Virus record (IMG/VR): IMGVR_UViG_3300030099_001310
Span: 1 to 36,123 of that record
DNA from: a virus
Strand: one strand, 5' to 3'
DNA length: 36,123 bases
The notes under the pieces were generated by a model. It saw only the letters and a list, made by a program, of their open reading frames with translations, had not been told where the DNA came from and did not search any database. The translations under genes were made by a program, and so were the position numbers. Of this stretch, positions 1-8,055 are shown piece after piece; within the stretch, counting starts at the first letter, position 1, and each line of letters begins with the position of its first letter.

Positions 1-99
1 AAGCAGTTAAAAGATGGTACTATAAACACTAAACAATATGGTGCTGCAATTGCAAAGATTAACACAGGGTTAAAAGCTCATAGAAGGGAGTTACTAGTC
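1..99. repeat. 99-bp terminal direct repeat, left copy
   Basis: Bases 1-99 are identical to 36025-36123. The repeat lies inside the open frame of the tape-measure gene and the reading frame continues across the join. This is what a circular or circularly permuted genome gives when an assembler leaves its overlap at both ends. A true packaged terminal repeat cannot be excluded, but one inside a coding frame and of this short length is less likely. The unique length is then about 36,024 bp. Confidence 0.95.
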
Positions 100-2598
100 A
101 CTAGACAGGAGATGTTAGGTATTGATGGTTTTACTACTAGATTAGGAAAATCATTTAGAAAAATGGGTTCTAGTATTGTTGCAGGTTTTGCAGGTCTATT
201 TGCTATTCAACAATTAGTTAGACTTGTTAAAGGTGCTTTTGATACTATAAAAGAATTTGAGCAACAGATGGCAAGAGTTGAGGCTATCACAGGAGCAACA
301 GATGAACAAATTAAAGCCTTATCAGATTCTGCTAAAACATTAGGAAGTACTACAAGAAAAACAGCCACAGAAGTAGGTCAGTTACAAGAGGAGTTAGCAA
401 AATTAGGATTCACTACTGATGAGATACTAGCATCAACAGAGGCTATTATACAACTATCAGAGGCAACAGGCTCAGACCTAGCTCAATCTTCTAGTGTAGC
501 AGCTGGAGTTCTTAACGCTTTTGGTTTAGAGGCTCAAGATACTCAGGAATTAGTTGATGTAATGGCTAAAAGTTTTACTAGTTCTGCATTAGATTTAAAT
601 AAGTTTGAGGTTGCGATGGCTAACATTGGGCCAGTAACGGCAGAGGCAGGTTTATCTGTTCAGGAAACAACAGGATTACTAGGAATATTAGTAGATAGGA
701 ACATACAAGCATCAAAAGCAGGTACAGGATTACGAAACGTATTTTTAACACTTGCAAAAAAAGGTAAAACATTAGAGGGTGCTATGGCTGAAATTAATTC
801 AGCAACTAAAAAAACTGCAAAAGCTACTGAGATATTTGGTAAAGAAAATGCAATCGTAGCAACTACACTAGCATCTACAAAAGATGAGGTAAGAGCCTTA
901 ACAACATCTTTAAATGATGCTAATGGTTCTGCATCAGAAATGGCACAAATAACAGGAGATACATTAAGCGGTGATTTAGATAGGGTTACTAGTGCATGGG
1001 AAGGGTTTATATTATCATTAGAAGATGGTGACAATAGTATTAGTAGAAGTATAAGGAGTTTACTAGATTTTACTGCAACTACATTAAATACACTATCTAA
1101 TTTAGGTAAAAGTACAGCAGAACTTACTCAACAAGCATTTGAAAGTAAACTACCTGAAAGAATAAAGCAAATCAGAAAAGATGAGATTAAGTTTCAAAAT
1201 GAAATGCTTGAAAGAATAAAAAATAGAAAGGATTTACAAAATGCTACTGATAAAGAATTATTAGATGCTCAGGTAGCCTCTTTAGAATTAAGTAGAGATT
1301 TAACTAAGAGTGGAATTGAATTTATTGAAAAAAAGATTGAAGAAGGTAATTTATCAGAATCTCAATTACAATTTGAAAAAAATAAATTAACCACCCAACA
1401 GGCTCAATTAGATATACAAAATGAGCTTTTAACAGAATTTAAAATAGAGCAGGGTTTACAAAAAGATTTAGCAGAAATTGAAAGATTAAAAAGAGTTGAA
1501 AAGAATAAAACTTTAAGACTAGAAAAAGAATCTAATGAAAGAAGAAAAAAGGATGATTCGGTAAACAAGAAAAATCAAGAAACTATTGATAGAGATACAC
1601 AAAAATCAATATCTAATAAAGAGAAGTTAGAACAAGAGGCTTTAGATATTAAAAAGATTTCTACTCTACAAACTGAAAGAGAGATAGAGGATGAAAAGTT
1701 GAATATTGCAAGAGAGGCAGCTAAAAAGCAAGTAGACTTAAGTAAGGCAACGGAAGAAGCTAAAAGAAATGAAAAGATAGCAATTGATGCTAAATTTGAT
1801 GCAGAAGAAGACGCTTTAAAATTACAAAGAAAAGAAGAGGATAAAGTTAAAGATGATGAAGAAAGACTATCAATAAGGCAACAGCAACTAGATTTTGCTC
1901 AAGAAACTGCTAACCTATTATCAGAGGTTTCACAAGCTAGGGTTAATAGAGAAAAAGATTTAGAGTTAGCTAGTTTAGATGCTAAATTAGAGCAGGGGAT
2001 TATATCACAAGAGCAATTTGATAAACAAAGAGAGGCAATTGAAAAAAAGGCTTTCCAACGTCAAAAAAGAATAGATATTGCTACAACTATTGCAAATGGT
2101 GCAGTAGCAATAGGTAAAACAATAGCTAGTTTAGGAGGTGTAGGAGCAATTACTCCTCCTGGTATTGCTGCTTTAGCTTTAGTTGCTGCTAAAACTGCAT
2201 CACAAGTAGGTATAATAGCATCTCAATCATTTGCTGAAGGTGGTTATACTGGTGATGGTTATGGTTCTCCTGATAGCAGTGGATTTAAGAGAGCAGGAAT
2301 AGTTCATGAGGGTGAGTATGTAGTACCAAAGAACGTTTTAGAATCTCAAAGAGGTAGTAGTTTAGTAGGTGCTTTAGAGGCTATGAGAACAAATAGACCT
2401 CAACCTTTTAGTAATTTTGGTTTTGCTAATGGTGGTTTAGCAGGTTCTACTAGTTTAGATATAGGTAATTTAAGAAGTGAAATCTCTCAAGCTGTTGCTG
2501 ATTCAGTAGGTGCTATTCAAGTTGTGAATAATGCAACAGATACAATTAGCCAAGCTGCAAGAGTTAACAATATTCAATCAGAGGCTACATTTGGATAA
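1..2598 (+). CDS. Tape-measure protein, C-terminal 865 residues (continues from 35905)
   Basis: This is the main part of the tail tape-measure protein, which sets tail length and is ejected into the host envelope. The frame is open from base 1, so the gene does not start at the internal ATG at 112. Joined to the fragment starting at 35905 it encodes about 905 aa. The N-terminal part after the join resembles the TP901-1-type tape-measure core, with alternating helices and a GTGLRNVF motif near codon 240. A long charged coiled-coil stretch spans roughly codons 375-670. A hydrophobic Gly/Ala-rich segment (about 695-745) follows, then the AEGGYTGDG and AGIVHEGEYVVPK motifs typical of the C-terminal end of such proteins. 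At the usual 0.15 nm per residue the tail would be about 135 nm (inference). It lies directly after the tail hub gene, as expected for a tail operon. Confidence 0.92.
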   Translation, partial: KQLKDGTINTKQYGAAIAKINTGLKAHRRELLVTRQEMLGIDGFTTRLGKSFRKMGSSIVAGFAGLFAIQQLVRLVKGAFDTIKEFEQQMARVEAITGATDEQIKALSDSAKTLGSTTRKTATEVGQLQEELAKLGFTTDEILASTEAIIQLSEATGSDLAQSSSVAAGVLNAFGLEAQDTQELVDVMAKSFTSSALDLNKFEVAMANIGPVTAEAGLSVQETTGLLGILVDRNIQASKAGTGLRNVFLTLAKKGKTLEGAMAEINSATKKTAKATEIFGKENAIVATTLASTKDEVRALTTSLNDANGSASEMAQITGDTLSGDLDRVTSAWEGFILSLEDGDNSISRSIRSLLDFTATTLNTLSNLGKSTAELTQQAFESKLPERIKQIRKDEIKFQNEMLERIKNRKDLQNATDKELLDAQVASLELSRDLTKSGIEFIEKKIEEGNLSESQLQFEKNKLTTQQAQLDIQNELLTEFKIEQGLQKDLAEIERLKRVEKNKTLRLEKESNERRKKDDSVNKKNQETIDRDTQKSISNKEKLEQEALDIKKISTLQTEREIEDEKLNIAREAAKKQVDLSKATEEAKRNEKIAIDAKFDAEEDALKLQRKEEDKVKDDEERLSIRQQQLDFAQETANLLSEVSQARVNREKDLELASLDAKLEQGIISQEQFDKQREAIEKKAFQRQKRIDIATTIANGAVAIGKTIASLGGVGAITPPGIAALALVAAKTASQVGIIASQSFAEGGYTGDGYGSPDSSGFKRAGIVHEGEYVVPKNVLESQRGSSLVGALEAMRTNRPQPFSNFGFANGGLAGSTSLDIGNLRSEISQAVADSVGAIQVVNNATDTISQAARVNNIQSEATFG

Positions 2599-2604
2599 AA
2601 TTAT

Positions 2605-2612
2605 TATATTTA
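2605..2612 (+). promoter_or_regulatory. TATATTTA element 4 nt before an ATG
   Basis: The short gap after the tape-measure gene contains TTATTATATTTAG. Its TATATTTA core resembles the Bacteroidota -7 element TAnnTTTG, with a mismatch in the last base. It ends four bases before the ATG at 2617. Near-identical elements sit at the same spacing before the ATGs at 6250, 22288 and 26368. No convincing TTG -33 box is seen. It may be a promoter for a leaderless transcript or a start-proximal translation element. Confidence 0.4.
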
Positions 2613-2616
2613 GAAT

Positions 2617-2847
2617 ATGTGGTTTACTAATTTATTTGGATGGGCAAAGAATATAAGTAGTGAATTAGCGAGTTATCAAAAGAAATTAAACAGATTAGAA
2701 ATCTGTAACGGATGTACAAATAAAAGAGATAACTTTAGATTTCTATTTATTAAAAAACAAGGTGTATCACAGTGTAATATCTGTAAATGTGCATTAATAG
2801 ATAAAACAATATGGGAAGATGAGAAATGCCCTAAAGGAAAATGGTAG
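2617..2847 (+). CDS. Small cysteine-rich (zinc-ribbon-like) phage protein
   Basis: A 76-aa protein with two CxxC knuckles, CNGC near residue 30 and CNIC near residue 54, followed by two more cysteines, one of them in the terminal CPKGKW motif. This spacing suggests a small zinc-binding fold. Small proteins ending in CP-x-GKW occur in many marine and Bacteroidota phages next to tail genes, but I know of no assigned function. It begins 18 nt after the tape-measure stop and overlaps the next gene by 7 nt, so all three small genes here are probably translated as one unit. It could be a tail accessory or assembly factor. That role is inferred from position only. Confidence 0.65.
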   Translation: MWFTNLFGWAKNISSELASYQKKLNRLEICNGCTNKRDNFRFLFIKKQGVSQCNICKCALIDKTIWEDEKCPKGKW

Positions 2848-3080
2848 ATTTTGACATAAATAAAAACTTAGAAAAATTAGATCACTTGCAAAGGTTAGAC
2901 ATAAAAGAGGCTATAATCAAAACTCATGGTAAAATGTTTCCATGTTCTAAAAGCCTTGAATTTTTATCAGAATTATTTAAAGAGAATGTTGAACCAAACT
3001 TTAAGATTTCATGTGGCAGGTGCAAAAGGAGAATAATAAACTTTTGGAAACAGAGGTTAGAGAGTTGGAAAATGTATTAA
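2841..3080 (+). CDS. Small protein with CGRC zinc-knuckle motif, tail-adjacent
   Basis: A 79-aa protein. The C-terminal third carries CGRCKRR followed by a basic aromatic stretch (NFWKQRLE), and another cysteine lies near residue 35. A CGxCR-type motif followed by an aromatic-basic helix is a pattern I associate with small Bacteroidota phage proteins of unknown role. Its ATG overlaps the end of the preceding gene by 7 nt, and its last 70 nt overlap the start of the next gene in another frame, which is a long overlap for this genome. Function unknown. A role in tail assembly is only suggested by the neighbours. Confidence 0.6.
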   Translation: MVDFDINKNLEKLDHLQRLDIKEAIIKTHGKMFPCSKSLEFLSELFKENVEPNFKISCGRCKRRIINFWKQRLESWKMY

Positions 3081-3313
3081 ATCAAACTTTATTTAGTATT
3101 GTTAACAAAGCAAATGATATTAAACAAGCAACAGAACTACTACTAAGCACAGGATTAATTAATCAGAAAGCAGTTAGAAATTTAGCAGTAGTTAATGACT
3201 ATCATATTATGAGAAAGAATCCTTTAATGATGATGAAGGATATTTATTATAACCTATCTGTAAAGTATGATATTTCTGTTAATCTGGTTATAAAAATAGT
3301 ATTACAAAAATAA
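3011..3313 (+). CDS. Hypothetical helical protein after the tape-measure gene
   Basis: A 100-aa predicted helical protein of unknown function. The N-terminal 35 residues have a coiled-coil pattern (KENNKLLETEVRELENVL). The C-terminal part has a YHIMRKNP...SVKYDISVNLV stretch that could form a small helix-turn-helix-like bundle. The only ATG that keeps this pattern is at 3011, 70 nt inside the preceding gene. Overlap by 70 nt in the -1 frame raised the idea of a frameshift fusion, but no canonical slippery heptamer is visible. It is the last gene before a terminator-like hairpin. Confidence 0.6.
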   Translation: MWQVQKENNKLLETEVRELENVLNQTLFSIVNKANDIKQATELLLSTGLINQKAVRNLAVVNDYHIMRKNPLMMMKDIYYNLSVKYDISVNLVIKIVLQK

Positions 3314-3318
3314 ATTAT

Positions 3319-3326
3319 TATATTAG
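3319..3326 (+). promoter_or_regulatory. TATATTAG element before a terminator-like hairpin
   Basis: AAATTATTATATTAGTA at 3312-3328 matches the element found at 6230-6247, 22267-22283 and 27737-27753. Here it is not followed by a nearby start codon but by a hairpin and T-run about 40 nt downstream. If it is a promoter, it makes either a very short RNA or an attenuated leader for the protease gene. No TTG -33 box is seen. Confidence 0.3.
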
Positions 3327-3365
3327 TATCTACTTTTGCAAGTGTTAATTTTTAGGGTTATTTAT

Positions 3366-3394
3366 AGAGGGCTTTTATAGTCCTCTTTTTTTTT
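3366..3394 (+). terminator. Intrinsic terminator between tail and head blocks
   Basis: AGAGG (3366-3370) pairs with CCTCT (3382-3386) and is followed by a run of nine or more T. The stem is short but the T-run is strong. It separates the tape-measure group from the head protease gene. Confidence 0.65.
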
Positions 3395-3444
3395 ATATAA
3401 TTTTTTTATACACGATTCATAAAACATTTTAATAATGTTGTTAT

Positions 3445-4488
3445 ATGAATTGGTATAATATAAGTAATTCAATTAATAATAAATTATCTATTTCAATAGA
3501 TGAGGAAATTGGTTCTTTTGGGATTGATGCAAAAAGCTTTATTGATGAGGTTAAAGTATCAGGTTCTAAAGATATAGAACTTACTATAAATAGTGGAGGT
3601 GGTTCTGTTTTTGATGCTCTTGCTATTTATGATTTTCTTAAAAACTCTTCTTATAATGTTTCTGTAAAAATTGAGGGTCTTGCTGCTAGTGCTGCTACTA
3701 TCATAGCCTTATCAGGTAGTGAATTACCTGTAATGTCAGAGAATAGTTTTTTTATGATCCACAATGCATGGATGCCAGTAGTTTCTATGGAGGGTATGAA
3801 TAGTGATGAGATTAGAGATTACAAAGAGGAGTTAGAAAAGCAGGCTCAGTTAATGGATAAAATTAACTTGAAACTTGCTAAAATCTACGCTAATTCAACA
3901 GGTCTAGAATTATCTACTATTCAAGACATGATGAAAGCGGAAACATGGTTAACTGCTGAAGAGGCTAAAGAGTATAATTTCATTGGTAGTATAGAGGGTG
4001 CTCTTGCTATTGCTGCTTATGCTAGTCCTAAAGAGTTAGCCAAGAAAGGGTACAAAGTACCTTCCAATTATGTAAATCAATTAAATAACGTGAATATGTC
4101 TGAGAAAGAAGGTCTATTAGACCAACTAAAGGCTTATGTTTCTGAATTATTAGCTCCTAAAGCTGAAGCAGTAGAAGAAGAAGCAGTTGAAGAAACTGTT
4201 GAAGAATCTGTTGAAGAGGTTGAAGAAGTTGAAGAAGAAGTAACTGAAGAGCCACAGGATGCAGTTGATGTTGAGTCTATCAAAGCTGAGCTTATGGATT
4301 CAATTAAGGCTGAGTTAACAGCTAAAGATAGCGAGTTAGCAGAATTAAAGAAAGAATTGGATAAAGCGAAAGCATCTAGAAAGCCTTTAGAGGCTAAAGA
4401 GGATGTTGTTAATCCTGAAGCTAAAACTGAAGTAGTGGATGAATTAGGTGCTGCAATCCTTAATATTTTAAAATCGTCTTATAAATAA
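3445..4488 (+). CDS. ClpP-type prohead protease with scaffold-like C-terminal extension
   Basis: A 347-aa capsid maturation protease of the S14 (ClpP/SppA-like) fold. It would cleave scaffold and other head proteins inside the procapsid. The oxyanion loop INSGGGSVFDAL spans residues 48-59, the nucleophile is Ser82 in GLAASAAT, and the base is His106 in FFMIHNAW. The protease domain ends near residue 200. The rest is an acidic Glu/Val-rich stretch (about 225-265) and a Lys/Glu coiled coil (about 280-320), as expected of an internal scaffold. An in-frame ATG at codon 218 (4096), followed by SEKEGLLDQ, could start a separate scaffold product, as lambda Nu3 starts inside the protease gene. No separate scaffold gene is present and the capsid gene follows 11 nt later, supporting a fused protease-scaffold. 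Confidence 0.9.
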   Translation: MNWYNISNSINNKLSISIDEEIGSFGIDAKSFIDEVKVSGSKDIELTINSGGGSVFDALAIYDFLKNSSYNVSVKIEGLAASAATIIALSGSELPVMSENSFFMIHNAWMPVVSMEGMNSDEIRDYKEELEKQAQLMDKINLKLAKIYANSTGLELSTIQDMMKAETWLTAEEAKEYNFIGSIEGALAIAAYASPKELAKKGYKVPSNYVNQLNNVNMSEKEGLLDQLKAYVSELLAPKAEAVEEEAVEETVEESVEEVEEVEEEVTEEPQDAVDVESIKAELMDSIKAELTAKDSELAELKKELDKAKASRKPLEAKEDVVNPEAKTEVVDELGAAILNILKSSYK

Positions 4489-4499
4489 ATTTTTAAAAA

Positions 4500-5513
4500 A
4501 TGGCAAATTTTATTACACAATCAATTTCTAGTACTTATTCAGGACAGGAATTTACAGAAATCTTATTCGCTCCACAGGAGGGGAGTTCAGATTTAGCAGG
4601 AATTAGAATTATTCCTAACATTAAAGTTAAGGCTAATATGTACCTTAACTCATCTCTTACAAAAATTGTAAGAAAATATACTACTTGCGGATTTTCGGCA
4701 ACTGGTGGAGTAACTAACGTATCAGACAGAACTCTAGAAGTATCTAAATTAAAGGTAAATTTAGAGGAATGTGGAGATGCTTTTTACGGTACTATCTTTG
4801 AAGAGTTTTACGGTTCAGGAACTGCGATAGATGATTTAACTGATACAGTTGTTGGTGAGGTTGCTCGTAAAAGAGTTGCTGAAGCAATCGCTGATGACAA
4901 TGGTCGTATGGCATGGTTTGCTGCTACTACTGCTGCATCTTCTGATTATAACCAATTTGATGGTTTTGTACAGTTGTTTGTAGATAACTCTGCATCTTTA
5001 GGTAAGTATGTTGAGATGACTGCAATAGCTAACATTGAAGATACTAACGGTGATTTAGTTGCTGATGGTGCTTACACTTTGTTAAAATCTGCTTACGAAA
5101 ATCAAACTAAAGTACTTAGACAAATGCCAAATGCATCTAAGAGTTTTAGAGTTACTGCTACTATTGTAGATAACTTAATGACTACTTATGAGCAATTAGG
5201 TACAGGGAATGCTCTAGGTCTTCAGTTGTTACAGGATGGGCAATCTCTATCTTTTAGAGGTATTCCAGTTATAGAAATTACAGGATGGGATACACAGTTA
5301 GCTGATGCTACTAATCCTAACGGTAACATAGGAAAGAATATGCTAGTTTACACAGTAGATGATAACTTAGTTATCGGTACTGATGTTGCTGATGCTGGTT
5401 CTCAATTAAAATTTAGAAGTAATGACGATGACGATGAGTTGTTGAAAATTATTGCTAAGTATAAAATGGGTGCTCAGTTTGTATTTGGTGAGTTGATTTC
5501 TTTCTACTACTAA
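4500..5513 (+). CDS. Major capsid protein
   Basis: A 337-aa protein, probably the HK97-fold shell protein. The call rests on position directly after the protease-scaffold gene, on length, and on an isolated expression unit ending in a strong terminator. The sequence has the composition of such proteins, with few lysines in the centre, a long acidic helix region (about 110-145, with VARKRVAEAIADDNGRMAW) and a C-terminal axial-domain-like part ending in GELISFYY. No cleavable N-terminal delta domain is obvious, which fits a scaffold carried on the protease instead. It starts 11 nt after the protease stop in an A/T-rich gap without a Shine-Dalgarno sequence. Confidence 0.85.
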   Translation: MANFITQSISSTYSGQEFTEILFAPQEGSSDLAGIRIIPNIKVKANMYLNSSLTKIVRKYTTCGFSATGGVTNVSDRTLEVSKLKVNLEECGDAFYGTIFEEFYGSGTAIDDLTDTVVGEVARKRVAEAIADDNGRMAWFAATTAASSDYNQFDGFVQLFVDNSASLGKYVEMTAIANIEDTNGDLVADGAYTLLKSAYENQTKVLRQMPNASKSFRVTATIVDNLMTTYEQLGTGNALGLQLLQDGQSLSFRGIPVIEITGWDTQLADATNPNGNIGKNMLVYTVDDNLVIGTDVADAGSQLKFRSNDDDDELLKIIAKYKMGAQFVFGELISFYY

Positions 5514-5521
5514 GAATTAAA

Positions 5522-5548
5522 GCCCCTCTTTATGGGGGGCATTTTTTT
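5522..5548 (+). terminator. Strong intrinsic terminator after capsid gene
   Basis: GCCCCTC (5522-5528) pairs with GGGGGGC (5534-5540), seven pairs including one G-T, with a 5-nt loop and seven T after it. It is one of the most GC-rich spots of the genome and isolates the capsid message from the next gene. Confidence 0.9.
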
Positions 5549-5568
5549 AACTAATAAATTTTATAAAG

Positions 5569-6138
5569 ATGTCAGAAATTTCAACAGATATTTTAATAAG
5601 TTGTAACGATGAGAATCGCAGAGGCGGTATCAAAAGAGTATTCGTTATTAACAAAGATGATGTAACAAGTTTCACAGCCTCTACTGATAATCATAGCTAT
5701 ACAGCAGTAACTTTAAGTACTACTGATGATAAATTCTATGAAATAGAAGGAGAGTTAGAAACTAAACTATATTCATCTGAGGGAAGTAGAGAGAATGGTT
5801 CTATTTCTTACGAAACTTCATTAGAAGTATTCGCTCCAAAAATGGAAAAGGTAAAAGCTAAAGCAATAAATTCTTATGTTGAATCATGTGGATTGATTGT
5901 TATTTTTGAAACTTACAACAAAGAAACTAACGATAATAAGGCTTTTGTACTAGGTTTTGATGAAATCATGGGTAAAGATGCATCTGTTGATGCTATTGCT
6001 AATGAAGTTCTAGAGGCTGAATTACAAGGTCAAAATGGTTATACAGTTACTTTTGCTGGTAAGCAAGCTCAATTAGTTAGAGAGTTTGTAGGTACTATTA
6101 CCACTAATAGCTCTGGTTCTGTTAGCTTAGGTTCATAA
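5569..6138 (+). CDS. Putative major tail (tube) protein
   Basis: A 189-aa protein rich in beta strands with an acidic N-terminal half. It follows the capsid gene and, like it, is a single-gene unit closed by its own terminator, as expected for a very abundant virion protein. The order of short strands, the central helix-like segment (EVFAPKMEKVKAKAINSYVE, about 88-107) and a C-terminal strand pair (YTVTFAGKQ) would fit a siphovirus tail-tube fold. I cannot show this by a motif. No other gene in the window is a better tail-tube candidate. Alternatives are a head decoration protein or a head completion protein. Confidence 0.55.
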   Translation: MSEISTDILISCNDENRRGGIKRVFVINKDDVTSFTASTDNHSYTAVTLSTTDDKFYEIEGELETKLYSSEGSRENGSISYETSLEVFAPKMEKVKAKAINSYVESCGLIVIFETYNKETNDNKAFVLGFDEIMGKDASVDAIANEVLEAELQGQNGYTVTFAGKQAQLVREFVGTITTNSSGSVSLGS

Positions 6139-6181
6139 TCTTGTTTATGGTGGATAGTTGCTAGTTTTGCTTTGCAACATT

Positions 6182-6210
6182 GGGAGAGTTTAACGGCTCT
6201 CCCTTTTTTA
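6182..6210 (+). terminator. Intrinsic terminator after putative tail-tube gene
   Basis: GGGAGAG (6182-6188) pairs perfectly with CTCTCCC (6197-6203), with an 8-nt loop and seven T immediately after. It ends the single-gene unit of the putative tail-tube protein. Confidence 0.9.
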
Positions 6211-6237
6211 TATAATCTTAAATATCAATAATTTTAT

Positions 6238-6245
6238 TATATTAG
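6238..6245 (+). promoter_or_regulatory. TATATTAG element 4 nt before an ATG
   Basis: TTATTATATTAGTA at 6234-6247 lies just after the 6182-6210 terminator, where a new promoter is needed for the portal operon. The TATATTAG core ends four bases before the ATG at 6250. If it acts as a -7 element the transcript would start at or next to that ATG and be leaderless. No clear TTG -33 box is visible. Confidence 0.45.
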
Positions 6246-6249
6246 TATT

Positions 6250-6426
6250 ATGAGCAAATTTATTATAAAACCTGAGTTTTTAGGTAAAAAAATAATGGGT
6301 TCAGTAGGTGTTATTAGCCTAACTGAAAAAACAAGCCAAAAAGATTTAAAGAAACTTTATAATGCAGGGTTTAAAGATGTTGTATTATTAGAAAAGGTCA
6401 AAGATGAGCCAAAAGAAGATAAGTAA
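6250..6426 (+). CDS. Small 58-aa protein overlapping the portal gene
   Basis: A 58-codon open frame beginning MSKFIIKPEFLGKKIMGSVG and ending in a charged tail (KVKDEPKEDK). The middle reads TSQKDLKKLYNAGFKDVVLL, which looks like a compact alpha/beta unit. It starts right behind a promoter-like element and its last 23 nt overlap the portal start at 6404, so it is probably the first gene of the portal operon and may couple translation into it. Short proteins of this style with a YNAGF motif before the portal are something I associate with Bacteroidota phages, but no function is known to me. Confidence 0.6.
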   Translation: MSKFIIKPEFLGKKIMGSVGVISLTEKTSQKDLKKLYNAGFKDVVLLEKVKDEPKEDK

Positions 6427-8053
6427 TATAAAGGCATCTACGGTTAAGACTGATCCAATAACTACTCCAATAGTTAGAAAGGAGAAAAGACCTAATGAGG
6501 ATATTGAGCAAAAATGGATTCCGTTCTTTCAAGATTCTCAAAATATCTATGTTAATGATTTAGCAAAAAGGGCAAGAAGGTCTAGTACACATGGGAGCAT
6601 TATAAACCAAAAGATAACATTTATTAAAGGTAAACAGTTCACTTTTAAATTAGATGGTGAACATGTTAGTTACTCAGATTTACCTATTGATTTTCAAGAA
6701 TGGTGCAAAGAGGTTAACCCAGAAGGAGAAAGCCTTTACGATGTATTTTGCGACCTTGTACAGAGTTATGTCATAACAGGCAATGCTTACCCTCATGTAG
6801 TAAAAAGTGGTGATTATACGGCTTTATATTGCTATGATGCTACAACGGTTAGAAAAGGTAAAAACGGAAATATAGCATATTTATCAAACTTTTGGAGGGA
6901 TATAGAATTATCAAACACACCATCAGCACAATATCCTGTAACTGAATTAGATTTTTTTGACGGTACAAATCAAAAGGAGTTTTTAATTCACATCATGAGA
7001 AAATATCCTGAGTTTAACTTTTATGGTTTACCAGATTATGTAGGTGCTTTAGATTGGATTGACATAGAATATAGAATGTCAAAATATAATATTGATAAGT
7101 TTGATAATGGTTTTTTTCCTAGTGTTTTAATACAAATGTTTGGTGAAGTTCCTGATGGAATGAACGCTCAACAGTATGTTGAAAAGATAAAAGAGAAATT
7201 CACAGGAGAGGCTAATAATGATAAGTTTTTAGTTGAGTTGTTAGATAGTCCTGAACAAGCTGCAAGTATAAAAGAATTTGATCGTGAGAGAGATGGCGAA
7301 TTTATGGAGTTATCTCAACTATGCACAAAAGCAATTATATCAGCTCATAGAATTACTCCTAGTTTAGCAGGTTTAGAAACTGCTGGTAAGTTAGGAAGTA
7401 GCCAACAGATAAAAGATGAATATGATAAATTCATGAATAGTGTTGTTATTCCTGATTTTCAAGAGCCATTATTAAAGGTATTAAACAAGATTATCAAAAG
7501 AGATACTAAATATGGTAATATTGAAGTAGGTATTTTGAATGTTAGTCCTGTTGGCGATAGTGCTAAAGTTGATTTAAATGCAGTTATTACCATAAATGAA
7601 GCTCGTAAGATGCTAGGTTTAGAGATGTTGGAAGATGGTAGAGGTGAGCAGTTTGTTAATGAGAATGCGGTGCAGAATATTGAAGAAGATTCAATAGATG
7701 AAGAAGTAGAGAATGAAATAAATAACACTTACCAAAATAGTATTTATTCTAAAACCTATGCAGATTATCCTGATAGTGCTGTTAACAATGCTAAAAGAGG
7801 CATTAAGTTAAATGATGAGGTTAACAATAGATGTGCTACTAATGTAGGTAAGCAAAGAGCACAGGACATAGCCAATAGAAGAGGTTTATCTTTTAGCACT
7901 ATAAAAAGAACTTTTAGCTATTTATCAAGAGCAGAAGAGTATTATGATCCTTCAGATACTAAAGCATGTGGTACTATCTCATATTTATTATGGGGAGGTA
8001 AGTCTATGAAGAGTTGGGCAGAGAGTAAAATTAAAGAAATTGAAAACAGTTAA
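6404..8053 (+). CDS. Portal protein with extra C-terminal domain
   Basis: A 549-aa portal protein, forming the dodecameric ring at the head vertex through which DNA passes. Residues 1-430 fit an HK97/SPP1-like portal: IDWIDIEYRMSKYNIDKFDNG in the middle, the ITPSLAGLETAGKLGSSQQIKDEY segment around 305-330, and NEARKMLGLEML near 400, a common end of portal cores. After an acidic linker (about 425-445), residues about 450-549 form a separate domain: YADYPDSAVNNAKRGIKLN, CATNVGKQRAQDIANR, SRAEEYYDPSD and CGTISYLLWGGKSMKSWA. Domains with these motifs occur fused to or near head proteins in many phages, with unknown role. It precedes the connector gene by 2 nt. Confidence 0.85.
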   Translation: MSQKKISNIKASTVKTDPITTPIVRKEKRPNEDIEQKWIPFFQDSQNIYVNDLAKRARRSSTHGSIINQKITFIKGKQFTFKLDGEHVSYSDLPIDFQEWCKEVNPEGESLYDVFCDLVQSYVITGNAYPHVVKSGDYTALYCYDATTVRKGKNGNIAYLSNFWRDIELSNTPSAQYPVTELDFFDGTNQKEFLIHIMRKYPEFNFYGLPDYVGALDWIDIEYRMSKYNIDKFDNGFFPSVLIQMFGEVPDGMNAQQYVEKIKEKFTGEANNDKFLVELLDSPEQAASIKEFDRERDGEFMELSQLCTKAIISAHRITPSLAGLETAGKLGSSQQIKDEYDKFMNSVVIPDFQEPLLKVLNKIIKRDTKYGNIEVGILNVSPVGDSAKVDLNAVITINEARKMLGLEMLEDGRGEQFVNENAVQNIEEDSIDEEVENEINNTYQNSIYSKTYADYPDSAVNNAKRGIKLNDEVNNRCATNVGKQRAQDIANRRGLSFSTIKRTFSYLSRAEEYYDPSDTKACGTISYLLWGGKSMKSWAESKIKEIENS

Positions 8054-8055
8054 AT

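Noticed and set aside
1-99. Packaged direct terminal repeat of a T7-like genome
   Set aside because: The repeat is inside a coding frame, is short, and equals a common assembler overlap. A circular or permuted map explains it better, though it is not excluded.
660-1034. 124-codon - strand open frame over the tape-measure gene
   Set aside because: It is a shadow of a strongly supported + strand gene, without promoter or neighbours.
3041-3060. Frameshift site joining the two overlapping genes at 2841 and 3011
   Set aside because: The overlap is in the -1 frame, but no X-XXY-YYZ heptamer in the correct phase is visible.
7459-7728. 89-codon - strand open frame over the portal gene
   Set aside because: It is Ser/Phe-rich antisense of the acidic portal linker, with no independent support.
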